Assembly (NCBI GenBank): GCA_029558835.1
Contig: JAKQDH010000135.1
Span: 30,436 to 94,435 of the forward strand
Direction: 5' to 3'
DNA: 64,000 nt
Origin: Planctomycetota bacterium
GTDB lineage: Bacteria; Planctomycetota; Phycisphaerae; UBA1845
Shown: piece after piece, positions 1-8,150 of the stretch
How the letters are laid out: each line of letters starts with the position of its first letter
Position numbering within the stretch: the stretch's first letter is position 1
Program-made: the position numbers and the translations under genes
The notes under the pieces: model-generated
The model's database searches: none
Told to the model about the DNA's origin: nothing
What the model saw: the letters and a program-made list of their open reading frames with translations, nothing else

Positions 1-1060
1 CGAAGAAGCCGCGATACCCTTCCGCCAAGCCGTAGTAAACCAGCACCTTCTCACACGGCACCTTCGCCACCAGCGGAAACAGCTCAAGCTGCTTGGTGGA
101 GTTGTCCGGCAGCGTGGTGGGGCGACCGAGCGTGTACAGGTGATACTCGAAGAACTCCTTCTCCTCGAAGCCCATGTCCATCGCCGACTCGGCCATGGCC
201 ATCTTGGCCCGCGCCCCGCGCGCCATCATCGGCTCCGGCTGCGGTGCCCGGTGCACCTCACCCGCGATGAGCTTGAGCCTGGCGTCGCGGTAGGTCGCCC
301 CCGACTGATTCACGATGCTCACCCAGGCGCCGACGTCCAGCAGGCCGCTGTTGGCGTCCTTGCCCTCGGCGAAGATGAGGTTGTAGTCCGCCCACCAGGT
401 CAGCCCCTCGGTCTCATACGTGACCCGGGTGCGGTGCGTACCCGCCTGGGTTGTCTGCACGTCCCACACCAGCGTCGGCTTGGTGATCAAGCCCTGGGGC
501 AACTGCGGCAGGAACACGTTGGAGTACCCGTTGACCACCTGCACGGAGCCGTCGTCCTTACGCAGCAGCACGGCCCCCCGCGCGCTGAGGAGCGTGCCCT
601 CGATGGTCTTGACCTGCTGGCCGAGGACCTGCTCCAGCGCGATGGGCTGATCCAGGAAGCGCTGCATCAGCTTCTCGACGCTCACCAGGTCGAACTCATA
701 GTTCTGCTCCAGCACGCGCGTGCCCGCCGGATCGGTCAGCGAGGCGAAAGTGACGGTGGTCGGGTCGATCTGGCTGGCCACGTCGGTGAAGCGGATGCTG
801 CTGCGCCCCGCGTCGAGCTTCAGCGACCGTTCCTGCTTGACGACGCCGTAGCCCGGCACGGTCAGCGGCTGGCCGTACATCTGGGTCTGGGCGCCGGGTC
901 GATACAACTCGGGCGGCACCGCTCCGGGCTGCAACTTGCTGTAGATGGTCAGCATGGTCGCGTCGGGAGCCGGCTCTTCGCCCACCGCGGGCTTCGTCAT
1001 GGCTGCCATCAGTCCCACTCCTAACAAGACGCTCACTCTGCGCAAATACCCTGCATTCAT
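1..1060 (-). CDS. DUF4139 domain protein, C-terminus beyond the window
   Basis: The gene runs off the left edge, so only about the first 353 residues are seen. It starts at an ATG (1060) with a GAGGA ribosome site about 8 nt upstream. A short hydrophobic N-terminus (residues 8-25) looks like a signal peptide. The rest reads as the beta-rich DUF4139 type found in many secreted or periplasmic proteins of unknown function, including the stretch around 'TWWADYNLIF' and a run on binding 'TYRDARLKLIAGEV'. No catalytic residues can be named. It is transcribed toward the window edge and is separated from serS by 309 bp containing a dispersed hairpin repeat. The family call is by overall resemblance; no enzymatic role is claimed. 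Confidence 0.6.
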   Translation of the reverse strand, partial: MNAGYLRRVSVLLGVGLMAAMTKPAVGEEPAPDATMLTIYSKLQPGAVPPELYRPGAQTQMYGQPLTVPGYGVVKQERSLKLDAGRSSIRFTDVASQIDPTTVTFASLTDPAGTRVLEQNYEFDLVSVEKLMQRFLDQPIALEQVLGQQVKTIEGTLLSARGAVLLRKDDGSVQVVNGYSNVFLPQLPQGLITKPTLVWDVQTTQAGTHRTRVTYETEGLTWWADYNLIFAEGKDANSGLLDVGAWVSIVNQSGATYRDARLKLIAGEVHRAPQPEPMMARGARAKMAMAESAMDMGFEEKEFFEYHLYTLGRPTTLPDNSTKQLELFPLVAKVPCEKVLVYYGLAEGYRGFF

Positions 1061-1171
1061 GGTGTGTTCCTCGTCCGTGTGTACGATGTCTCTCCGGATC
1101 TCGACCGCCTCGGTCCTTGGGGGCAAGGCGCCAAATGGCTGCACGCAATAGGGAGACTAACCATCGGACGC

Positions 1172-1276
1172 GGGTGGCATGGCCAAGTCCCGGCGCGCCG
1201 GGACCATGCTCTCCCCTGGCCGACCGGGAGACTGCCACCACAACATGCCGGCGCCTTCGGCTTGGGCATGCCACCC
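1172..1276. repeat. Family-1 dispersed hairpin repeat, copy 1
   Basis: This 105-bp intergenic element has inverted ends, GGGTGGCATGGCCAAG on the left and CTTGGGCATGCCACCC on the right. Two further copies lie at 5484-5580 and 41326-41424. Read on the minus strand it matches copy 2 beyond the ends, because both are preceded by GGGAAACC and share a GCGCCGGCATG segment just inside the end. It contains no reading frame of its own. It occupies the 309-bp gap between the DUF4139 gene and serS, in which nothing else was recognised. Confidence 0.75.
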
Positions 1277-1369
1277 CACTGGTTTCCCTGTTGGGTGGTC
1301 CTGTTCAGAAGAAGCCCCCTGCTCCTTAGACGCCTGGAGCGCCCTGGAGGTTCCCACCGCGCCCCCTGT

Positions 1370-2701
1370 CTACTGCTTCTCGATCCGTTCGCGTCCGCCC
1401 ATATAGGGCCTGAGCGCCGGCGGGATCGTCACCGTCCCGTCGGCATTCTGGTACAGCTCCAGGATGGGGATCAGGATGCGCGGCGAGGCAATCACCGTGT
1501 TGTTCAGCGTGTGGCAGAAGTGGACCTTCTTGCCCGCGTCGCGGTACCGCAGCTTCAGCCGCCGCGCCTGGAACTCGTAGAAACGCGACGCCGAGTGTGT
1601 CTCGCCGTAGCCGTTCCGCGACGGCATCCATGTCTCGATGTCGTACTTGAGCACCTGCCCCATCCCCAGATCGCCCGAGCAGACGTTCACCACGCGATAG
1701 GGCAGCCCCAACGCCTGCACGATGTCCTCCGCGTTCTGGAGAATCTCGAGGTGATGCTGCTTGCTGGTGTCGATGTCGTTGCGGCAGACGATCACCTGCT
1801 CGACCTTGTCGAACAGGTGAATGCGGTAGAGCCCCGCCGTGTCCTTGCCGGCCGCCCCCGCCTCGCGGCGGAAACAGGTGGACAGCGCGCAGTAACGCAG
1901 CGGCAGGGCCTGCTCCTCCAGGATTTCGCCGGCGTGCAGGGCGGTCAGCGGCACCTCGGCCGTGCCCACCAGCGACATCTCGTCCCGCTCGCACAGATAG
2001 GCCTGGTCGCGCCCGCTGGGGAAGTAGCCCGTCCCGTACATCACCTCCTCACGCACGAGCACCGGCACGACCATGGGCACGAAGCCGCGGGCGACCATCA
2101 TGTCCTGCGCCAGCCGCAGCACGGCCTGGTGCAGCAGGGTGCCGTCGCCGCGGAGCGTGTAGTTCCGCGTCCCGCCCAGCCGCACGCCGCGCTCGATGTC
2201 GATGATGCCCAACGCCTCCCCGAGCGCGACGTGGTCCTTGGGCTCGAACTCGAACCGGCGGACCTCGCCGACGCGGCGGATTTCGACGTTCTCGCGATCA
2301 TCCGCTCCAACGGGCACCTCCGGATCCGACGGCTGGGGAATGGTGAGCATCAACTCGTCAAACTCGGCCAGTACCCGGGTTTCTTCGTCTTCCAGCGTCT
2401 TGATGCGCGGCTTGAGCGTGCTGACTTCGGCTTGCAGCCGATCAGCCTCCGCCCGAATCTGGGCGTCACTTTGACCGGCGCCCTGCGCTTCCTGGTAAGG
2501 CTTGGACTTCGGGTTACGCAGCATGCCGATCTGCTGCCCGTCTTCTCTCACCCGGTTCCGTAGCGTGTCCAATTCGAGCTGCAACTCCCGCCGCCGCTGA
2601 TCGGCCGCCAGCAGGCGGTCGAGGTCGCAGTCGATGCGCTTCTGGCGGGCAGCCTCTCGAATCCGGTCCGGGTTCTCGCGAATGAATTTGATGTCCAGCA
2701 T
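1370..2701 (-). CDS. serS: Seryl-tRNA synthetase
   Basis: The 443-residue product charges tRNA-Ser (and would charge tRNA-Sec) with serine in the cytoplasm. The ATG at 2701 gives the family N-terminus 'MLDIKFIRENPDRIREA', followed by the long antiparallel coiled-coil arm (about residues 28-110) that grips the tRNA variable arm. Class II synthetase motifs follow: motif 2 around residues 275-300 ('CFRREAGAAGKDTAGLYR') and the motif 3 region near the C-terminus ('IPPALRPYMGG'). Length matches the usual 420-450. Longer upstream reading is possible, but it adds a non-homologous Arg/Pro-rich stretch, so it was not used. The next gene on the strand, manA, is 337 bp upstream, and no operon is evident. 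Confidence 0.95.
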   Translation of the reverse strand: MLDIKFIRENPDRIREAARQKRIDCDLDRLLAADQRRRELQLELDTLRNRVREDGQQIGMLRNPKSKPYQEAQGAGQSDAQIRAEADRLQAEVSTLKPRIKTLEDEETRVLAEFDELMLTIPQPSDPEVPVGADDRENVEIRRVGEVRRFEFEPKDHVALGEALGIIDIERGVRLGGTRNYTLRGDGTLLHQAVLRLAQDMMVARGFVPMVVPVLVREEVMYGTGYFPSGRDQAYLCERDEMSLVGTAEVPLTALHAGEILEEQALPLRYCALSTCFRREAGAAGKDTAGLYRIHLFDKVEQVIVCRNDIDTSKQHHLEILQNAEDIVQALGLPYRVVNVCSGDLGMGQVLKYDIETWMPSRNGYGETHSASRFYEFQARRLKLRYRDAGKKVHFCHTLNNTVIASPRILIPILELYQNADGTVTIPPALRPYMGGRERIEKQ

Positions 2702-3038
2702 GGCGCTGTATCTCGATGCCCGTGGGGGTCGTTGCTGTTCCCCCCGCGCTAGAATGTCGCGTCGCTCCCCGCGTCCCTGCGTCGCCGCCGTGCTCCGTGG
2801 ATGGGGAGGAGCGCCCGTCGCTCGGACCGGTATCACGGCCGGCCCCGGCAAGCAAGAAAGAAGCAACGAGCAGGGACAGCGTACCAATGTTCCTCGGTTC
2901 GGACTACGCCGATTCCGGGGTGCAGGTGCATGTCCTGCAGGGCTCGGGCCACAGTTCGGGAAGCGGACCGGCCGCAGGGGCGGAGCTGCTCACGGGGCCG
3001 AGCTTGCGTACGCGACGGACCGCCATACGGCCGGTCAA
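2702..3038. other. Intergenic, nothing recognised
   Basis: These 337 bp separate serS from the mannose-6-phosphate isomerase gene on the same strand and should carry the serS promoter on the minus strand. I see no clear -35/-10 pair, no T-box anticodon-type leader and no supported reading frame. Open frames here are G+C-driven. Confidence 0.4.
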
Positions 3039-4133
3039 TCAGGGAGGCGACGGGACGTTCAGGTGCACATAGGCGCTGCCTGTGCCGAGCTGACGCAGCA
3101 CCTCTCGATCGGGGCGTGCCAACCCGCCCAGCGGGCTGGGCACCGGTACGGACACTTCCAACCACACGCAGTCGGCCTCCGTGTGGACGTGCCCTCCGTC
3201 CAGGGCGGCCGGCAGCAGCACCGTGTCCCCACGACCGAACGGAAGCTGTCCCGTGGCACCCGCCCACGTGATCCGTCCGCTTCCCTCGAGCACGATCCAG
3301 ACGACCATCTCCTCGTAGGGGATGGCCTGTGCGACGCCCGCGCTCATCCGCACACGCTCGATGACGAAGAACGGCGTCTGCACGAGTCGGCTGACGCATA
3401 CCCACAGCCCGGCCACGTGGGCCGGCTCCTCTTCCGGAAGCTGTGCCGGCGTGGACAGACACGCACACGCCAGCGCGTCGTCGGCGTGTAGCGGCCGGGG
3501 TCGGCCGGTGGTGGGGTCGGCGCGGTCCCAGTCATAGAGGCGGTAGGTGGTGTCGGACGGCGTCTGGATCTCGGCCACCAGTAACCCCGCGCCGAGAGCG
3601 TGCACCGTACCGCCGGGAAGGTAGTAGCAGTGTCCCGGGCGGGCGGGCAGGCGCCGCAGCAGAGGCTGCACGTGCCCTGCCGCCAAGGCTTGACGCAGTT
3701 GCTCTACCGTCACGGTGGCGCTGAAGCCGCGGTAGATGTAACCGTCCAGCGGTGCGTCGATGACGTACCACGCTTCGTGCTTGGCACGCCCCTCCGCCAT
3801 CGGCGGCCGGGCCCCGGTCTCCCCAGGATGCACCTGCACGCTGAGGGCCTCGCGGGCGTCCAGGAACTTGATGAGCAGCGGGAACCGCCCGTGCCACAGC
3901 GGTGCGCCCCCTACCAGCGCATCGCCCCAGTCGTGTAGCAATTGGCGCAGCGAGCGACCGGCGGCCGGGCCGCGCGCGACGACCGATTGACCGTCCTCGA
4001 GGTCGGCAAGTTCCCAGGATTCGCCAATGCGGTCGTCAGGTGGCAGCGCCTTGCCAAGCAGCGCTTCCAGACGCCGACCGCCCCAGAGTCTGGGTTTCAG
4101 GACAGGCTGGAATACCAGCGGGCAGACCTTCAC
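3039..4133 (-). CDS. manA: Class I mannose-6-phosphate isomerase
   Basis: This 364-residue cupin enzyme interconverts mannose-6-phosphate and fructose-6-phosphate, feeding mannose into glycolysis or supplying GDP-mannose for polysaccharides. Zinc ligands of the class are visible: Gln and His in 'LSVQVHPG' (near residue 102), Glu in 'AKHEAWYV' (near 118), and His in 'LPGGTVHALGAG' (near 178). The catalytic-side Arg lies in the segment after 'EIQTPSDTTYRLYDW'. A C-terminal cupin half follows. The start is a GTG at 4133, chosen because an AGAGGT ribosome site sits 7 nt upstream at 4141-4146. Length (364) is close to short bacterial ManA proteins. It stands alone on the minus strand. Confidence 0.85.
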   Translation of the reverse strand: MKVCPLVFQPVLKPRLWGGRRLEALLGKALPPDDRIGESWELADLEDGQSVVARGPAAGRSLRQLLHDWGDALVGGAPLWHGRFPLLIKFLDAREALSVQVHPGETGARPPMAEGRAKHEAWYVIDAPLDGYIYRGFSATVTVEQLRQALAAGHVQPLLRRLPARPGHCYYLPGGTVHALGAGLLVAEIQTPSDTTYRLYDWDRADPTTGRPRPLHADDALACACLSTPAQLPEEEPAHVAGLWVCVSRLVQTPFFVIERVRMSAGVAQAIPYEEMVVWIVLEGSGRITWAGATGQLPFGRGDTVLLPAALDGGHVHTEADCVWLEVSVPVPSPLGGLARPDREVLRQLGTGSAYVHLNVPSPP

Positions 4134-4519
4134 GACAGATACCTCTTTGCACGGATTCTACGGACGGACAGGAACCCCACAATGCGCCAGGGCGGCCGCG
4201 GCCGCGCGTGGCCTGCGGAGGCCCTGCGGCGAAAACGAGCTTGGCGGCACGACCCCAGCGGATTAGACTACTCCGGAGTGTATCCCCAGGCAGCGAAGCC
4301 ATCGGGCTAGCGGAAAGGAGGACCCAGGGCCGGCCTGCGAGCCGCAGGTGTCCGCCAGCCAGCAGGCCAGCGGCGGCGGGCGCCTCGTTTTCAGTCGCAG
4401 GACGACGGCCGGGGGGCTTGGTCAGGCGGCTTGTGGGCGATGGCTGGTTCCCCTTCGATGTCGAGATTTGGGGGTGCGATAACCGGGCGTCCCAACGCCG
4501 CATGTGGCAGGAGTTTCCC
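4134..4519. other. Divergent intergenic region
   Basis: This 386-bp gap lies between manA (leftward) and the tRNA-binding protein gene (rightward) and must hold both promoters. No convincing -35/-10 pair stands out. Open frames cross it on both strands but have no homologous-looking content or ribosome sites. Confidence 0.4.
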
Positions 4520-4873
4520 ATGACGGATCAAGCGCAGGCAGGCGGACCGATCGCCTATGCCGATTTCCAGAAGGTGGCGATCAAGGTGGGGCGGGTCGTT
4601 TCGGCGACCGACCATCCCAACGCCGACAAGCTGCTGGTGCTGCAGGTGGACCTGGGCAACGAGAAGCGCCAGATCGTGGCGGGTCTGCGTGGCCACTACA
4701 CCGCGGCCGAGATGGTCGGCAAGAACATTGTCGTGGTCACGAACCTCGCGCCGCGGATGATGCGTGGTCAGCAGAGCAACGGGATGTTGCTGGCGGCGGT
4801 GTCGGCCGATCAAACCAAGGTCATCGTGCTGACGACCGACCGCGAGGTGGAGCCGGGCAGCGCGGTCAGTTGA
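4520..4873 (+). CDS. tRNA-binding OB-fold protein, MetRS beta-like
   Basis: This 117-residue protein is the EMAPII/Arc1p-type OB-fold tRNA-binding module found as the C-terminal domain of methionyl-tRNA synthetase or as a stand-alone protein (Trbp111/CsaA-like). Key features are 'VAIKVGRVVSATDHPNADKL' near residues 18-37, 'VAGLRGHYTAAEMVGKNI' in the middle, and 'NLAPRMMRGQQSNGMLLAA' near 82-100. The last fits the family signature (K/R)-x-(R/M)-G-x-x-S-x-G-M. ATG 4520 follows GCAGGAG by 7 nt. It could act as a separate beta chain for a MetRS encoded elsewhere, which is inference; no synthetase core is nearby. Confidence 0.85.
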   Translation: MTDQAQAGGPIAYADFQKVAIKVGRVVSATDHPNADKLLVLQVDLGNEKRQIVAGLRGHYTAAEMVGKNIVVVTNLAPRMMRGQQSNGMLLAAVSADQTKVIVLTTDREVEPGSAVS

Positions 4874-5040
4874 GCGCCGGGGTGGACGTCGGGGTACGGG
4901 AGGGTACGGGAGTGGGACCCTGCGCCGGCGTGCCTCTGTCGGGCGCGCTGCGCTCGCCGGTCGCCGGGCAGGGGTGCCCCAGCGAAGGCCCCCGCGGGGG
5001 GCGACCCTGCGTCCGGCGAGCCAGCGGCGAGTACAAGCAC

Positions 5041-5457
5041 ATGATGGACGAGCCCGCAAAGGTAATGACCGCCAGGCGTGACCGCGGTGGGCGGGCCGGC
5101 CGAGTCGTGGCCTGGCTGGTGGCCGGGGCGCTCGCGCTGGTGGGCGGGTGCCAGGGCAGCCGCCTGAAGGAAGCCCAGGCGGTGCGGAACGAACGCATCG
5201 CCCGCAACTACGCGGCCTGCGTCGAGCGCGAGGCCCGCCGGCGGGAGACCGCGCAGACGGCCCTGGAAGAGGCGCGCCGCTCGGAGGCCCGCCACCGTCA
5301 GCAGCTCAAGGCCACCGAGAAGCAGCTTCACGACCGTCGCATCCGCAAGATCGAGGACTGGCAGGAGAATGCTCCGCAGCGTCGGGCGACCTACCGGTCC
5401 GGCCTGCGTGGCCACCCCGAGGACATCCCCGACACGTTCGCCGACATGATCTACTAG
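5041..5457 (+). CDS. Hypothetical coiled-coil lipoprotein
   Basis: I do not recognise this 138-residue protein. After a basic N-terminus (RRDRGGRAGR) it has a hydrophobic segment at about residues 21-35 ending in the lipobox LVGGC, so Cys36 is a likely lipidation site. The remainder is highly charged, rich in Arg, Glu, Lys and Gln, with heptad character over residues 45-105, suggesting a helical or coiled-coil periplasmic protein. It ends 'DIPDTFADMIY'. It lies 167 bp downstream of the tRNA-binding gene. The ATG at 5041 is one of two adjacent Met codons and has no strong ribosome site. The protein may be envelope-associated, but no function is proposed. Confidence 0.65.
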   Translation: MMDEPAKVMTARRDRGGRAGRVVAWLVAGALALVGGCQGSRLKEAQAVRNERIARNYAACVEREARRRETAQTALEEARRSEARHRQQLKATEKQLHDRRIRKIEDWQENAPQRRATYRSGLRGHPEDIPDTFADMIY

Positions 5458-5483
5458 AAGACCACGCAGTTGGGAAACCGGAC

Positions 5484-5580
5484 GGGTGGCATGCCCAAGC
5501 CGAAGGCGCCGGCATGCGCTGGTGAACCTCGGCCTCGTCCAAGCAAGCACCTGGCGGCGCTGCGCTTGGCCATGCCACCC
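5484..5580. repeat. Family-1 dispersed hairpin repeat, copy 2
   Basis: This 97-bp element between the lipoprotein gene and prmC has inverted ends GGGTGGCATGCCCAAG and CTTGGCCATGCCACCC. It shares the internal GCGCCGGCATG segment and the GGGAAACC outer flank with copy 1, in opposite orientation. No gene lies inside. Confidence 0.75.
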
Positions 5581-5700
5581 CGGTCGACTGCCTGACCTCT
5601 TCATCAGGTGGGGCCCCCGGCAAGGCGCGCTTACCCAACGCCAGCGTGCCCGTTGCTGTTTCTGGCTGCGATCCCTGCCGGGCGTTATCATCGACTTTCT

Positions 5701-6606
5701 ATGCAGGACACGACGCCGTCCACCCGAGAGAATGAGTGGACCATCGGCCGGTTGCTGAACTGGACGACCGACTATCTGGCGCGCCATCAGGTGGACGAGG
5801 CGCGGCTGGCCGGTGAAGTGCTGCTGGCGCACGTGCTGGGGTGCCGGCGGATCGAGCTGTACACGCGTTTCGAGTCGCAACCGGCGCGGGAACAACTGGA
5901 CATCTACCGGGACCTGGTAGCGCGGGCGGCCCGGCAGGAGCCAATCGCGTACCTGGTCGGACACAAGGAGTTCTTCTCCCTCGATTTCGTGGTGACGCCG
6001 GAGGTGCTCATCCCGCGCCCGGAGACGGAGACGCTGGCGGAGGAGGTCATCGACTACGCCCGGCGGCAGGCGGGACGGACGTGGCAGATTCTCGAGGTGG
6101 GGACCGGCACCGGCTGCCTGGCGATCGCGGTGCTCAAGCACGTGCCGACCGCGCAGGTGGTGGCGACGGATCGGGTTCCGGCCGCCCTGGCCGTGGCGGC
6201 GGACAATGCCAGGCGCCACGGCGTTGAGCAGCGTCTGACGCTCGTGGAAGCGGACGGGCTGGCGCTGGCTGCGGACGTGGTTCCGGCGGGCGGGTTCGAT
6301 ATCCTGATGTCCAATCCGCCGTACATCAGCACGGAGCAGCTTGCCACGCTGCCGCCGGCGGTGCGCGAGTACGAGCCGGTGGCGGCCTTGACCGATGGGG
6401 CCGACGGGCTGGCGCTGTACCGGGCGATCGAGGCGGACGGGGCGCGGTGTCTGACCGCGGACGGGGCGGTCTTTGTGGAGATTGCGGCCGGTCGGGAGGC
6501 GAACGTACGGGGGGTGTTGGAGCAGTCCGGACGGTTCCGGCATCGCGCTACCATCCGCGATACGGTCCTCGGCCACGAGCGGGTGATGTGGTTCCAACGT
6601 GCGTGA
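5701..6606 (+). CDS. prmC: Peptide chain release factor Gln methyltransferase
   Basis: This 301-residue SAM-dependent enzyme N5-methylates the glutamine of the GGQ motif in release factors RF1 and RF2. It has the N-terminal helical substrate domain (about 1-95) and then a Rossmann methyltransferase domain. Motif I is 'ILEVGTGTGCLAIAV' (about 132-146), and the substrate-Gln binding motif NPPY sits at about 205-208, preceded by 'FDILMS'. 'PEVLIPRPETE' just before motif I is also family-typical. The ATG at 5701 gives normal length. It is followed after 44 bp by murA on the same strand, and the two probably share a transcript; prmC-murA proximity is known in other bacteria. prfA is not adjacent. 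Confidence 0.92.
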   Translation: MQDTTPSTRENEWTIGRLLNWTTDYLARHQVDEARLAGEVLLAHVLGCRRIELYTRFESQPAREQLDIYRDLVARAARQEPIAYLVGHKEFFSLDFVVTPEVLIPRPETETLAEEVIDYARRQAGRTWQILEVGTGTGCLAIAVLKHVPTAQVVATDRVPAALAVAADNARRHGVEQRLTLVEADGLALAADVVPAGGFDILMSNPPYISTEQLATLPPAVREYEPVAALTDGADGLALYRAIEADGARCLTADGAVFVEIAAGREANVRGVLEQSGRFRHRATIRDTVLGHERVMWFQRA

Positions 6607-6650
6607 GGCGCTGACCGGTCCGGTCGGGCAGGATGAGAAAGGGGAGCGGT

Positions 6651-7916
6651 GTGGACCTGTTTGAGATCACGGGTGGCAACCGGCTGCGCGGGAGCGTCAC
6701 GATCGGCGGGGCGAAGAACGCCGCTTTGCCCATCATGGCCGCGGCGATTCTCGTGGAAGGGGAGACCGTTCTGGAGCAGGTCCCCGACCTGGCCGACGTC
6801 CGGCAGATGCAGGTCCTGCTGCAGCGCCTGGGCGTGCATTGCGAGCGGGACGCGCAGGGTGCGATGCACCTGCGGGTCGAGGACGAGTCCAACACCCACG
6901 CGGAGTACGACCTGGTCAGCAAGATGCGGGCCAGCGTCTGCGTGCTGGGACCGCTGCTGGCCAAGCGGAAGCGGGCCCGCGTGTCAATGCCCGGCGGCTG
7001 CGCCATCGGCGACCGGCCCATCAACCTGCACGTCCAGGGGCTGGAAGCCATCGGCGCGGAGTATGAGTTGCTCAACGGCGACGTCGTGCTCAAGGCCAAG
7101 CGGCTCACGGGCGCCGAGATGTTCCTGGGGGGGCCGTTCGGATCGTCGGTGACGGCCACCGCCAACGTGATGATGGCGGCCACGCTGGCCGAGGGACGCA
7201 CCATCATCGAGTGCGCCGCCTGCGAACCGGAGGTGGTCGACCTGGCGGATTTCCTCAACGCCTGCGGGGCACGCATTCAGGGACACGGCACGCCGCACCT
7301 GGTCATCGACGGGGTGCCGAAGCTTACGGGGGTGCAGCACCGCGTGATCCCCGACCGGATTGAAGCGGGCACGTTCATGATTGCGGCTGCCATCACCAAC
7401 GGCGACCTCGAATTGCCGGGCGCGCGCGTGGACCACCTGCTGGCGGTGGTGGATCGGCTTCGCCAGATCGGGGTCATCGTGGAGCGCAAGGACGGCGGCG
7501 TGGAGGTTTCCTCGGCCCGTCGTCTGGAGCCGACGCAGATTACCACGCAGCCGTATCCCGGTTTCCCCACCGACTTGCAGGCGCAGGTGATGGCGCTGCT
7601 CTGTCTGGCCGACGGCAACAGTGTGATTACGGAGAAGGTGTTTCCCGATCGGTTCCTCCACGTCGGCGAGCTGAGCCGCATGGGGGCGCAGTTGCGCAAG
7701 GAGGGGCCGACGGTGACGGTGGAGGGGATCAAGCGGTTCGTCGGCGCCCCGGTGATGGCTTCGGACCTGCGTGCCTCGGCCGCCCTGATTCTGGCGGGTC
7801 TGATTGCCAAGGGCACGACCCGGGTCCACCGCGTGTACCACATCGACCGTGGCTACGAGCGCTTCGAAGAGAAGCTCTCCAGTGTCGGCGCGCACATCCG
7901 GCGGTTACCGGAGTGA
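6651..7916 (+). CDS. murA: UDP-GlcNAc 1-carboxyvinyltransferase
   Basis: MurA transfers enolpyruvate from PEP to UDP-N-acetylglucosamine, the first committed step of peptidoglycan synthesis in the cytoplasm. The product is 421 residues, the usual size. The GTG at 6651 is preferred over the in-frame ATG at 6633 because an AGGGGAG ribosome site is 6 nt upstream and because the protein then begins in register with the family ('VDLFEITGGNRLRG'). 'GGAKNAALPIMAA' is the conserved N-terminal motif. The catalytic Cys that adds to PEP (Cys115 in E. coli) is present in 'MPGGCAIGDRPI' near residue 117, so the fosfomycin-target residue is retained. The C-terminal 'DLRASAALILAGL' motif is also intact. Its presence argues for a peptidoglycan wall. 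Confidence 0.96.
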   Translation: MDLFEITGGNRLRGSVTIGGAKNAALPIMAAAILVEGETVLEQVPDLADVRQMQVLLQRLGVHCERDAQGAMHLRVEDESNTHAEYDLVSKMRASVCVLGPLLAKRKRARVSMPGGCAIGDRPINLHVQGLEAIGAEYELLNGDVVLKAKRLTGAEMFLGGPFGSSVTATANVMMAATLAEGRTIIECAACEPEVVDLADFLNACGARIQGHGTPHLVIDGVPKLTGVQHRVIPDRIEAGTFMIAAAITNGDLELPGARVDHLLAVVDRLRQIGVIVERKDGGVEVSSARRLEPTQITTQPYPGFPTDLQAQVMALLCLADGNSVITEKVFPDRFLHVGELSRMGAQLRKEGPTVTVEGIKRFVGAPVMASDLRASAALILAGLIAKGTTRVHRVYHIDRGYERFEEKLSSVGAHIRRLPE

Positions 7917-7933
7917 CCTGACGGCCCACCCGG

Positions 7934-7963
7934 TTGTGTTCCCCATCGCCCGTTCGCTATACT
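7934..7963 (+). promoter_or_regulatory. Putative sigma-70-type promoter
   Basis: TTGTGT (7934-7939), an 18-bp spacer and TATACT (7958-7963) lie downstream of murA and about 190 nt upstream of the M14 carboxypeptidase start, reading toward that gene. TATACT recurs in two other good promoter candidates in this window. The prediction rests on the motif alone. Confidence 0.45.
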
Positions 7964-8150
7964 CGGTGCATTCTGAGGACCCGCCGCGAGGAGCCCCAGC
8001 GGCGCCGCCGGTGCCGTTACCGGCGTCCACGTGGGTGGGCTCGGCGTGTCGTTCGTCCAGCCGCGGCATTGTTAATACTGTACCGTGCGGGGCGGCGCGT
8101 GGCGCGACGCCCCGGTGTTGTGCCTTCTATATAGTCGAGGACCGCCAGCC

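Noticed and set aside
1064..2563. Long open frame on the plus strand opposite serS
   Set aside because: It is antisense to a clear seryl-tRNA synthetase and its translation is Arg/Leu/His-rich with no motifs; long antisense frames are expected at this G+C.
2716..3072. Plus-strand frame in the serS-manA gap
   Set aside because: It has no ribosome site, overlaps the end of manA and shows no recognisable composition of a protein.
4810..6597. Long minus-strand frame opposite the lipoprotein and prmC
   Set aside because: It runs antisense to prmC and through a hairpin repeat, has no ribosome site and shows no family motif.
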